Both the position numbers and the translations under genes were made by a program. This document shows positions 18,726 through 26,140 of a stretch of DNA of 29,232 bases, in pieces. Each line of letters starts with the position of its first letter. The first letter of the stretch is position 1. The notes under the pieces were generated by a model, which made no database searches, had not been told where the DNA came from, and was given only the letters and a program-made list of their open reading frames with translations. The stretch is from JADJQU01 sp035490315 (GTDB lineage Bacteria; Planctomycetota; UBA1135; GCA-002686595): assembly GCA_035490315.1 (NCBI GenBank), contig DATHET010000231.1:1-29232 (forward strand), given 5' to 3'.

Positions 18726-20212
18726 GCCGCGAGCCGGGGAGGCCCAAGTATTTCCGCGGCTCGAGCGACGGCAAGCGACCGCTGCACCACGATCCCCTCG
18801 CGAAGGCCCGATCCGCCTACGACGTGATCGTGATCGGCTCCGGCCTCGCCGGCCTGACCGGGGCCAACGTGCTGGCGAAGCTCGGCCACAAGGTCGCGCT
18901 GCTCGAGCAGCACTACAACTTCGGCGGCATGGCGACCTGGTTCAAACGCCGCGGCGGCCACGTGTTCGACATCTCGCTGCACGGCTTCCCGGTCGGGATG
19001 ATCAAGACCTGCCGGCGGCATTGGACGCCGGCGATCGCGGCGCGGATCGTGCGCCTGGATTCGATCCGCTTCGACAACCCTCAGTTCGGCTTCGAGACCA
19101 CGTTCACGCGCGAGGATTTCACGCGCAAGCTGGTCGAGGTCTTCGCTCAGGATCGCAGCCACGTCGAGCTCTTCTTCGACTTCCTGCGCGCGATGAACTT
19201 CTACGACGATCCCGGCGACACGGTCCGCGACGTCTTCGAGCGCTTCTTCCCCGGCCGCAACGACATCCATCGCCTCTTGCTCGAGCCGATCGCCTACGCC
19301 AACGGCTCGACGCTCGACGACCCGGCGATCACCTACGGCATCGTGTTCTCCAATTTCATGTCGCAGGGTGTCTACACCTTCGCGGGTGGCACGGACCTCC
19401 TGGTCAGCGAGATGCGCGCGGAGCTGGAGCGCAATCGCGTCGACCTGTTCTCGAACGTGCAGGTCGAGAAGATCGTCGTCGAAGGCGGCCGCGTCGCCGG
19501 CGTGCTGGCCAACGGCCGAATGATCGCCGCGCGCTGTGTGCTCTCGAACGCGAACCTCAAGGCCACGGTGCTCGATCTGGTCGGCCGCGAGCACTTCGCG
19601 AGCGAGTTCGCCCAGGGCGTCGTCGACACGCGCCTCAACAACTCGAGCGCGCAGGTCTACATGGGCCTGCGCGACGGCGAGGAGATTCCCTTCGTCACCG
19701 ACCTCTTGTTCTGCTCGACGCGGCCGCGCTTCGATTCGGAAGCTCTATGCGACTTCAAAGGCGAGAGCCGCACCTTCTCCTTCTACTATCCGAAGACCCG
19801 GCCGCAGTCGAAGCGCTTCTCGATCGTCAGCTCGACCAACGCGAATTACTCCGACTGGGCCAGGCTCTCGGATGCGGAGTACGAGCGCGAAAAAGCCGCG
19901 CTCGCCGAGGACACGCTGCGTTCGCTCGAGCGCTACCTGCCCGACATCCGCGCCAAGCTCGACCACGTCGAAGTCTCGACGCCGCGCACTTTCCGCTTCT
20001 ACACGCAGCATCCCGGCGGCGCTTCCTTCGGCACCAAGTTCGAGGGTCTCAAGTACTCCATGGAGCTCAGCGCACAGGTTCGCGGCCTGTTCCACGCCGG
20101 TTCGGTGGGAATCATCATGTCCGGCTGGCTCGGCGCGGCCAACTACGGTGTGATCACGGCATCCAAGATCGATCCTTGCCTGGCCGAGATGGCTCAAGCC
20201 TGCGCCAGCTGA
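18722..20212 (+). CDS. CrtI/retinol-saturase-like FAD oxidoreductase (second of pair)
   Basis: A 496-residue flavoprotein of the same superfamily as its upstream neighbour but only distantly similar to it. A 30-residue N-terminal extension precedes VIVIGSGLAGLTGAN (GSGLAG at 39-44). EQHYNFGGMATWF and HVFDISLHGFPVG follow. The C-terminus has TPRTFRFYTQHPGGASFG and HAGSVGIIMSGWLGAANYG. The GTG at 18722 overlaps the previous stop, which implies coupled translation. The pair may act in sequence or as a complex on the ACP-bound or free acyl chain. Redox direction cannot be read from sequence. Confidence 0.88.
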   Translation: MSREPGRPKYFRGSSDGKRPLHHDPLAKARSAYDVIVIGSGLAGLTGANVLAKLGHKVALLEQHYNFGGMATWFKRRGGHVFDISLHGFPVGMIKTCRRHWTPAIAARIVRLDSIRFDNPQFGFETTFTREDFTRKLVEVFAQDRSHVELFFDFLRAMNFYDDPGDTVRDVFERFFPGRNDIHRLLLEPIAYANGSTLDDPAITYGIVFSNFMSQGVYTFAGGTDLLVSEMRAELERNRVDLFSNVQVEKIVVEGGRVAGVLANGRMIAARCVLSNANLKATVLDLVGREHFASEFAQGVVDTRLNNSSAQVYMGLRDGEEIPFVTDLLFCSTRPRFDSEALCDFKGESRTFSFYYPKTRPQSKRFSIVSSTNANYSDWARLSDAEYEREKAALAEDTLRSLERYLPDIRAKLDHVEVSTPRTFRFYTQHPGGASFGTKFEGLKYSMELSAQVRGLFHAGSVGIIMSGWLGAANYGVITASKIDPCLAEMAQACAS

Positions 20213-20262
20213 CTTTTTCTCCCACGTTTTTTTCCTCACTCCGAACAACGAGCTGCTCATCC

Positions 20263-20757
20263 ATGGATTCCATCCACGCCGCCATCCCCCACCGCGAGCC
20301 GTTCCTGTTCATCGATCGCATCCTCGATCGCACAGACAAGGAGATCCACGCGGAGTGGACCGTCAAGGCGGATGCGCCGTTCTTCGAAGGCCACTACCCG
20401 GCCCATCCGATCGTGCCGGGAGTGCTCCTGTGCGAGAGCGTGTTCCAGGCCGGCGCGATCCTGTGCGCCCACGACGCCAAGGACCGCGCGCCCAAGGGCT
20501 CGGTGCCGGTGTTGACCAAGATCGGCGACGCGCGCTTCAAGCACGTGGTGCGGCCCGGAGAGACCCTGTCGGTCCACGTCACGCTCGACGAGCGCGTGGG
20601 CGCGGCGCGCTTCATGACCGGCCGCGTCCAATCGGCGGGCCGCACGGTGCTGCGCGTGAGCTTCGTCGTCGCCCTCGCGCCGCTGGACGAGCACGATCGC
20701 TCCCACGACGGCCTCGACCTCGAGCCGGGCTCTGCCTCGGCGGTGAAGCTGGGATGA
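20263..20757 (+). CDS. FabZ-like 3-hydroxyacyl-ACP dehydratase
   Basis: A 164-residue hot-dog-fold protein that removes water from 3-hydroxyacyl-ACP to give an enoyl-ACP. IPHREPFLFIDRI (8-20) is the FabZ opening. His44 in FFEGHYPAHP and Glu58 in PGVLLCESVFQAG are the catalytic pair, 14 residues apart as in Pseudomonas FabZ (His49/Glu63). The C-terminal 20 residues are an extra acidic tail. The ATG at 20263 is chosen because the core begins immediately. The preceding 50 bp contain two T-runs without a good stem. The stop overlaps the next gene as ATGA. Confidence 0.92.
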   Translation: MDSIHAAIPHREPFLFIDRILDRTDKEIHAEWTVKADAPFFEGHYPAHPIVPGVLLCESVFQAGAILCAHDAKDRAPKGSVPVLTKIGDARFKHVVRPGETLSVHVTLDERVGAARFMTGRVQSAGRTVLRVSFVVALAPLDEHDRSHDGLDLEPGSASAVKLG

Positions 20758-21554
20758 CCTTCCTCGGTCTGGACAACAAGACCGTGCTCGTCTGCGGGCT
20801 GGCGAACAAGAAAAGCATCGCCTGGTTCGTGCACCAGGGGCTCGCGGAGGAATCCGCGCGCGTGGTGCACGTGGTCAAGACGCGCGAGATCGCGGATGAA
20901 GTGCGCGGCCTGGTCGGGGCCTCACCGGTCTTCGTCTGCGACGTCTCGAAGCCCGAGGAGATCGAGCGGCTCGCTCGCGACCTCACGGCGACGGGGCTAG
21001 CGCTCGACGGAATGGTGCACTCGCTGGCCTGGGCCAATTACGCGCGCGGCGTGCGAGCCTTCCACGAGACCGAGCGCGCGGATTTCCTCGAAGCGCTCGA
21101 CGTCTCCTGCTTTTCGCTGGTCGCTCTGGCGCGCGCGCTCGAGCCCTTGTTCACGACGCGCGCATCCCTGGTCACCCTCTCGATCTCGCACACGCACCTG
21201 GCCGCCGAGAGCTACGGATACATGGCGCCGGTGAAAGCCGCGCTCGACGCGACGATCGTGTTCCTGGCCAAGAGTCTCTCCGCGCGCGGCGAGATCCGCG
21301 TGAATTCCGTCAAGGCCGGGCCGCTGAAGACCTCGTCGTCCGCGGGGATTCCGGGTTATCTCGACAACTATCTCTATGCGGAGATGGCGACGCTGCGCCA
21401 CCGCGCTCTGGCGACGGCGGAAGTCGCGAACACCGTCCTGTTCCTGCTTTCGCAGCGCTCGTCGGGCATCAACGCCCAGGGCCTGGTCGTCGACGCGGGC
21501 ATGGGCGTGAACTTTTTCGATCGCGCCATCGTCGAGCGCGCGACCCGTCCCTAG
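20754..21554 (+). CDS. FabI-like enoyl-ACP reductase
   Basis: A 266-residue SDR protein of the FabI type, which reduces enoyl-ACP with NAD(P)H in the last step of a chain-extension cycle. The N-terminus has the FabI pattern CGLANKKSIAWFV (14-26). The catalytic pair is Tyr154-x6-Lys161 (YGYMAPVK), the FabI spacing rather than the Tyr-x3-Lys of FabG. RVNSVKAGPLKT follows. The other conserved FabI Tyr (Tyr146 in E. coli) aligns with Ile144 here, so substrate or mechanism may be shifted. The ATG overlaps the dehydratase stop (ATGA); the longer upstream ORF is an out-of-frame run through that gene. Confidence 0.88.
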   Translation: MTFLGLDNKTVLVCGLANKKSIAWFVHQGLAEESARVVHVVKTREIADEVRGLVGASPVFVCDVSKPEEIERLARDLTATGLALDGMVHSLAWANYARGVRAFHETERADFLEALDVSCFSLVALARALEPLFTTRASLVTLSISHTHLAAESYGYMAPVKAALDATIVFLAKSLSARGEIRVNSVKAGPLKTSSSAGIPGYLDNYLYAEMATLRHRALATAEVANTVLFLLSQRSSGINAQGLVVDAGMGVNFFDRAIVERATRP

Positions 21555-21557
21555 CGC

Positions 21558-22202
21558 GTGAGCCCCGTGGAAGATCTGGACCTTCAAGACGAGCATCTGG
21601 TCGTGGTCGTGCGCCGCGCGATCCTGGCTCCGGCCGGCGTGCGCGGAGAGGGTCGCGTGAATCTCCTGCGCACCCAGGCCCTGGCCGCCCTGGCTCTGGC
21701 CGCGCGCAGCATGGGCGCGGAGCTCCGCACGCTGAAAAAGGACGCGCGCGACGCGCCTCTGCCCAGCGGCGGCTGGCACTGGTCCTTGTCGCACACGAGC
21801 CTGGCCGACATCGGCCTGGTGGCCGCGAGCGTTTCCCGCTCGCCGGTCGGCGTCGACGCAGAGGCGATCCAGAGCCCGCGGCCGGAGATCGTCGAGACCA
21901 CCCTCGACGCCGCCGAGCGCCGCCTGTTCGGTCGCGTCGACGAGGCTCTGGTCTTCACTCGAGCATGGACCGCCAAGGAAGCGGTGCTCAAGAAGCTCGG
22001 CCTGGGCTTGACCGCCCTTTCCGAAGTGCGCATCGAGGACGTCGACGGCGACTCGATCGTCGTGGTGCGCGATGGAACGCGTCATCCGGTCGAGTCGCGC
22101 AGCTTCGCGCAATTTCTCGTCGCGATCTCGGGCCGCGCGCGAGAAGGCGTGGTCTGGCGCAGCGACGAAGTTTCGCCGAGCGAGGTGTCGCGTGAAGCCT
22201 GA
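21558..22202 (+). CDS. 4'-phosphopantetheinyl transferase (Sfp-like)
   Basis: A 214-residue protein that transfers the phosphopantetheine arm of CoA to the serine of a carrier protein. Motifs in order are WHWSLSHTS (73-81), VGVDAEAI with metal ligands Asp100 and Glu102, and TRAWTAKEAVLKK with Glu141. The start is GTG at 21558, 3 bp after the enoyl reductase stop. Its place inside an operon with its own ACP suggests that it is dedicated to that ACP. It overlaps oleB by 11 bp. Confidence 0.92.
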   Translation: MSPVEDLDLQDEHLVVVVRRAILAPAGVRGEGRVNLLRTQALAALALAARSMGAELRTLKKDARDAPLPSGGWHWSLSHTSLADIGLVAASVSRSPVGVDAEAIQSPRPEIVETTLDAAERRLFGRVDEALVFTRAWTAKEAVLKKLGLGLTALSEVRIEDVDGDSIVVVRDGTRHPVESRSFAQFLVAISGRAREGVVWRSDEVSPSEVSREA

Positions 22203-23130
22203 GCTCCACGAGCAGTCGCGCCGCGATCTCGTCGCGACGTTCGCCGGCGAATACCCCTTCGAGAGCCACGACCTCGATCTCGACGGAGTGCGCTACCACT
22301 ACCTCGACGAGGGACCGCGCGACGGCGAGCCGATCCTCTTCGTGCACGGCAACCCGACCTGGTCCTTCCATTGGCGCCACGCGATCACGGCGCTTTCTGA
22401 TCGCTACCGCTGCGTCGCCGCCGACCACATCGGCTGCGGCTTGTCGGACAAGCCGGGCCGCTATCCTTACCGGCTCGCGCAGCACATCGCGAACCTCGAG
22501 CGCCTCGTGCTCCACCTGGATCTGCAGCGCATCACGCTGGTCGTGCACGACTGGGGCGGCCCGATCGGCCTCGGCTTCGCGCAACGCCATCCCGAGCGCG
22601 TCGCTCGCCTGGTGGTGCTCAACACTTCGGTGTTCACCGGCTCGAAAGCGCCTTGGCGCATCCGCGTCTGCCGCACGCCAGGTTTCGGCGCTCTAGCCGT
22701 GCGCGGGCTCAACGCCTTCGCCGTGTCGGCGACCGTGATGGCCCTCGAGCGGCGCGAGCGCATCACGCCCGCGGTGCGCCGCGGCTACCTCGCGCCCTAC
22801 GATTCCTTCGCCAATCGCATCGCGACGCTGCGCTTCGTGCAGGACATCCCGCTCTCGCCTTCGCATCCCTCCTACGCGGAACTGGCGCGGATCGAAGCGG
22901 GACTCTCGATCCTGCGCGCGAAGCCGGCCTGCCTGATCTGGGGCGGGCTCGACTGGTGCTTCACGCCGGCGCACCTCGCGCGTTTTCAGGCGGCCTGGCC
23001 CGAGGCGGAGGTCCATCTCGACGAGCGCGCGGGTCACTACGTCCTCGAGGATTCGCGCGAACGCGTGCTGCAATGGATCGAGCGCTTCCTGCTCCGCCAT
23101 CCCCTGGCCAGCACCGCCCCTCGTGCATGA
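22192..23130 (+). CDS. oleB: OleB: beta-lactone decarboxylase (alpha/beta hydrolase)
   Basis: OleB belongs to the haloalkane-dehalogenase branch of alpha/beta hydrolases and decarboxylates the cis-beta-lactone to the cis-olefin. The 312-residue protein has HGNPTWSF (52-59), the nucleophile Asp120 in VVHDWGGPIG, a probable acid Asp254 in GGLDWCF and His282 in ERAGHYVLED. The opening YPFESHDLDLDGVRYHYLDE resembles other OleB proteins. The GTG at 22192 is chosen because GAGGTG lies 5 bp upstream. A true haloalkane dehalogenase is the alternative by sequence alone, but the adjacent oleC and oleD decide the call. oleB and oleC are separate genes here, not a fusion. Confidence 0.92.
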   Translation: MKPELHEQSRRDLVATFAGEYPFESHDLDLDGVRYHYLDEGPRDGEPILFVHGNPTWSFHWRHAITALSDRYRCVAADHIGCGLSDKPGRYPYRLAQHIANLERLVLHLDLQRITLVVHDWGGPIGLGFAQRHPERVARLVVLNTSVFTGSKAPWRIRVCRTPGFGALAVRGLNAFAVSATVMALERRERITPAVRRGYLAPYDSFANRIATLRFVQDIPLSPSHPSYAELARIEAGLSILRAKPACLIWGGLDWCFTPAHLARFQAAWPEAEVHLDERAGHYVLEDSRERVLQWIERFLLRHPLASTAPRA

Positions 23131-24806
23131 CGCGCGCGCGATGCGCCATGACGACATCCGTGTCCGCGAGTGAGAACGCCAACGTCGCGCAGCATCTCGC
23201 GCTGCGGGCGCGCGCGGCGCCGGAGGGACTCGCGGCCGCGGCTCCTGGCGGGAATGGCTTCGAGACCTGGACCTGGCGCGAGCTCGACGCGAAGAGCAGC
23301 AACGTCGCCTGGGGATTGAAACGGCTCGGGCTCGCGCCCGCTGACCGCGTGTGCGTGTTCGTGCGACCGGGACTCGCCTGGCTCGCACTCGTGCACGGCC
23401 TCTTCAAGCTCGGCGCGGTCGTGGTCCTGATCGATCCGGGCATGGGACGGCGCGGAGTCCTGGCAGCGACGCTGCGCATCCAGCCGCGCGGATTGATCGC
23501 GGTGGCAGCCCTTCATGTTGTGCGTCGCTTGCAGCCGGGCGCGTTCCGAAGCGTCGAAATTGCGCTGACCGATCGCTCTTCGGTGCTCTGGGGCAAGACC
23601 TCGCTGGACGAGCTGCTCGCGAGCGAATCGCCGGATTTTCCGCCGATCGAGCGCTCGCCGCGCGACGAGGCCGCGATCCTGTTCACCTCGGGCTCGACCG
23701 GTCCCGCCAAGGGAGTCGTGTACGAGCACGGCATGTTCCAGGCCCAGGTCAAGATGTTGCGCGAGCTCTACGCGTTCGCTCCCGGCAGCGCGGACCTGGC
23801 CTGCTTTCCCTTGTTCGCCTTGTTCGGCGCGGCTCTCGGCCTCTCCAGCGTGTTCCCCGAGCTGGATTTCTCGCGGCCGGCGCGCTGCGATCCTGCGCGC
23901 ATCGTCGCCGCGATCGATCGATTCCAGATCCGCTCGAGCTTCGGCTCGCCCGCGATCTGGCGGCGCGTGATTCCCTGGTGCGAGGTTCAGGGACGCCGGC
24001 TCGACTCGCTGCGGCAATTGATGATCGCCGGCGCACCCGTCGAAGCCGAACTGGTGCGGCGCGCACGCGCAGTGCTTGGATCAGGCGGCGAAGTCTTCAC
24101 GCCCTATGGCGCGACGGAAGCCTTGCCGGTCGCTCATGTCGAGGGCGAGCTGCTCGCGGCGACGCTGGGCGAGCGCGCAGCTCGCGGCGAAGGCACTTGC
24201 GTCGGAGAGGCCGCGCCCTCGCTGGAGATCCGCTTGATCCAGGTCAGCGACGAGCCGATCGCAACTTGGAGCGCGGACCTCGAAGTTCCTCGCGGCGAAG
24301 CGGGCGAGATCTGCGTGCGCGGCGACAATGTCACGCGCGAATACAAGTTCGAGCCTGGTGCGACTGCTGCGGCGAAAATCGCCGATGGAGTGAGCTTCTG
24401 GCACCGCATGGGCGACATCGGTCGATTCGACCGCGGCGGAAAACTGTGGTTCCTCGGACGCAAGTCCCACCGCATCGAGTCAGAGCATGGAACCATGTAC
24501 CCGGTGCCGTTCGAGAACGTGTTCGAGCTCGATCCGCGCGTCGGCCGCTGCGCGCTGGTCGGCGCGGGCACGCGCGGCCGTGAAGTACCGGTGCTGATCG
24601 TCGAAACATCCTCGGGTCGGATTCCCCGCGATCCGAAAGCACGCAACGAGCTCGAGCGCGAGCTGTTGCGCGCGCAAATCGCGCTCGAGCCGTGCACATC
24701 GATCGATCGCGTGCTGTTCAAGCACGACTTCCCGCTCGACGTGCGCCACCAGGCGAAGATCGACCGCGGCGCATTGAAGACCTGGGCCGAGCGCCGCCTG
24801 CGATGA
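23127..24806 (+). CDS. oleC: OleC: beta-lactone synthetase (AMP-forming ligase family)
   Basis: OleC adenylates the 2-alkyl-3-hydroxyalkanoic acid from OleD and closes it to a beta-lactone. The 559-residue ANL-superfamily protein has the P-loop TSGSTGPAKG (187-196), a YGATEALPV motif and MGDIGRFDRGGKLWFLGR. The C-terminal lysine region reads DVRHQAKIDR. The length fits OleC (about 550). The ATG at 23127 overlaps the oleB stop (ATGA); an in-frame ATG at 23148 would also serve and removes seven residues. An acyl-CoA ligase is the alternative by fold, but GATEALPV and the gene order support OleC. Confidence 0.92.
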   Translation: MTRARCAMTTSVSASENANVAQHLALRARAAPEGLAAAAPGGNGFETWTWRELDAKSSNVAWGLKRLGLAPADRVCVFVRPGLAWLALVHGLFKLGAVVVLIDPGMGRRGVLAATLRIQPRGLIAVAALHVVRRLQPGAFRSVEIALTDRSSVLWGKTSLDELLASESPDFPPIERSPRDEAAILFTSGSTGPAKGVVYEHGMFQAQVKMLRELYAFAPGSADLACFPLFALFGAALGLSSVFPELDFSRPARCDPARIVAAIDRFQIRSSFGSPAIWRRVIPWCEVQGRRLDSLRQLMIAGAPVEAELVRRARAVLGSGGEVFTPYGATEALPVAHVEGELLAATLGERAARGEGTCVGEAAPSLEIRLIQVSDEPIATWSADLEVPRGEAGEICVRGDNVTREYKFEPGATAAAKIADGVSFWHRMGDIGRFDRGGKLWFLGRKSHRIESEHGTMYPVPFENVFELDPRVGRCALVGAGTRGREVPVLIVETSSGRIPRDPKARNELERELLRAQIALEPCTSIDRVLFKHDFPLDVRHQAKIDRGALKTWAERRLR

Positions 24807-25792
24807 AGTGCCTGGTCACCGGAGGCGGCGGTTTCCTTGGCCGCGAAATCGTCGAGCGGCTGCGTGCGCGCGGCGACGAGGTGCTCTCGATCTCGCGCTC
24901 CCTGCATCCCGAGCTGGAGATTCTCGGCGCGCGAACGTTGGCGATCGAATTGAACGAGCGCGAGCGCCTGCTCGAAGCCCTGCAAGGCATCGAATGCGTC
25001 TTCCACACTGCGGCCAAGGCCGGCGTGTGGGGCTCGCGCGAAGAATTCTGGCGCACGAATTTCGCGGGCACGCTCAACCTCTTGCAGCTGTGCCAGAAAG
25101 CCGGAGTCGCGAAGTTCGTCTACACCTCGAGCCCGAGCGTGTGCTTCGACGGCCGCGATCATTTCCGCGCCTCGAACGATCTGCCCTACGCCAAGCGCTT
25201 CCTCGCCCCCTACCCCGCCTCGAAAGCCGCCGCCGAGCACACGGTGCGCGTGGCGAATGGCAACGGCGGCCTGGCGACGTTCGCGCTGCGCCCGCATCTG
25301 ATCATCGGCCCGCGCGATCCGCACCTCTTGCCTCGGCTCGTCGCTCGCGCACGCTCGGGTGCCTTGCGCATCGTGGGATCGGGCGAGAACGAAGTCACTC
25401 TGTGCGCCGTGGAGAACGCCGCCCACGCGCACCTGCTCGCCGCGGACACGCTCACGATGAAGGCACAGCATGCCGGCCGCGCCTATTTCATCGGCCAGGA
25501 GCAACCCGTGCTCCTGTGGCCGTGGATCGCCGAGCTGCTCGAACGCATGGGCGTCCCGCCGCCGAAGCGCCGCATCTCCGCGAAAACCGCCTACGCTCTC
25601 GGCGCGTTGTGCGAGCTCACCTGGAGCGCCCTGCGCAAACCCGGCGACCCCCCGATGACACGCTTCCTAGCCGCCCAACTCTCGCGCTCCCACAGCTACG
25701 ACATGTCCCCCGCCCGCCGCGATTTCGGCTACCGCGAAATCCTCTCGCTCCCCGAAGCAACCGAAGCGATCGCCAGAGCTGGTACCCGGTAA
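24803..25792 (+). CDS. oleD: OleD: NAD(P)H-dependent 2-alkyl-3-ketoalkanoic acid reductase
   Basis: OleD reduces the OleA product to the 2-alkyl-3-hydroxy acid. The 329-residue extended SDR resembles 3-beta-hydroxysteroid dehydrogenases. The cofactor motif is TGGGGFLG (6-13), HTAAKAGVWG follows, and YPASK gives Tyr137 and Lys141, with Ser109/Ser110 in YTSSPS. The ATG overlaps the oleC stop (ATGA). The last codons (Gly-Thr-Arg-stop) lie inside the first copy of a short repeat at 25781-25827. This is the last gene of the rightward lipid locus. Confidence 0.92.
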   Translation: MKCLVTGGGGFLGREIVERLRARGDEVLSISRSLHPELEILGARTLAIELNERERLLEALQGIECVFHTAAKAGVWGSREEFWRTNFAGTLNLLQLCQKAGVAKFVYTSSPSVCFDGRDHFRASNDLPYAKRFLAPYPASKAAAEHTVRVANGNGGLATFALRPHLIIGPRDPHLLPRLVARARSGALRIVGSGENEVTLCAVENAAHAHLLAADTLTMKAQHAGRAYFIGQEQPVLLWPWIAELLERMGVPPPKRRISAKTAYALGALCELTWSALRKPGDPPMTRFLAAQLSRSHSYDMSPARRDFGYREILSLPEATEAIARAGTR

Positions 25793-25867
25793 ACCACCAC
25801 CATCCTGAACATTGCCGAAACCCGGCCAGTGTCGCGGCTCTTCAGGGTGGTGGTGATGTACCGGGCT
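25781..25867 (+). repeat. Repeat copies 1 and 2 forming a long inverted repeat after oleD
   Basis: Copy 1 (25781-25827, +) carries the core CCACCACCATCCTGAACA at 25794-25811 and CGAAACCCGG at 25816-25825. Copy 2 (25841-25867, minus strand) is a shorter, diverged version of the first half. Together they can fold into a hairpin with roughly 20 of 24 arm bases paired and a loop of about 30. No T-tract follows. Copy 1 contains the oleD stop codon; copy 2 contains the stop codon of the leftward small gene. Confidence 0.7.
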
Positions 25868-26066
25868 CCGCCGGAATGCGCTCGACGCCGGTCGGCGTGA
25901 TCTGCCAACCGGGCTCGACGCGGAGGACTCCGTGCGAGTAGAGGTGCTCGTCGAACTCGTTGAAAGCTTGCGCTTGTTTCAGCGCTAGTTCCCACCAGAA
26001 GAGCAGCTCCTCCCAACTCAGGTGGCGCAGGTCGAGATCTTCGTCACTGAGAAAGGAGTCGGTCAC
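25842..26066 (-). CDS. Small hypothetical protein, 74 aa
   Basis: I do not recognise this protein. It starts at GTG (26066) and encodes an acidic N-terminal half with a tryptophan-rich helix (SWEELLFWWELALKQAQAF), then YSHGVLRVEPGWQITPTGV. The composition looks like a folded or membrane-peripheral small protein rather than a random shadow frame, and nothing else occupies this stretch. The last residues (PGTSPPP) and the stop are encoded by repeat copy 2. It sits between oleD and thrS, which converge from its two sides. Confidence 0.5.
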   Translation of the reverse strand: MTDSFLSDEDLDLRHLSWEELLFWWELALKQAQAFNEFDEHLYSHGVLRVEPGWQITPTGVERIPAEPGTSPPP

Positions 26067-26095
26067 TTGGGTTCGTGCCCTCGCGAAGCCGACTC

Positions 26096-26140
26096 CCGGG
26101 TTTCGACAGTGTTCAGGATGGTGGTGGAATACCGGGAACC
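26096..26140 (-). repeat. Repeat copy 3, directly after the thrS stop
   Basis: Read on the minus strand, this 45 bp stretch matches copy 1 (25781-25827) at about nine positions in ten, including the exact 18-nt core CCACCACCATCCTGAACA (plus-strand 26110-26127) and CGAAACCCGG. It abuts the thrS stop codon and has the same orientation relative to thrS as copy 1 has to oleD. Confidence 0.75.

Noticed and set aside
17310..20212. Carotenoid biosynthesis locus
   Set aside because: The two CrtI-like genes have no phytoene synthase, prenyl diphosphate synthase or cyclase nearby; the neighbours are acyl-chain and Ole genes.
20213..20262. Two T-runs as a terminator between the FAD oxidoreductase and the dehydratase
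   Set aside because: No convincing stem precedes the T-runs, and the neighbouring genes are otherwise tightly coupled.
22192..23130. Haloalkane dehalogenase
   Set aside because: The fold and Asp nucleophile fit, but OleB belongs to the same family and the overlap with oleC and oleD makes OleB far more likely.
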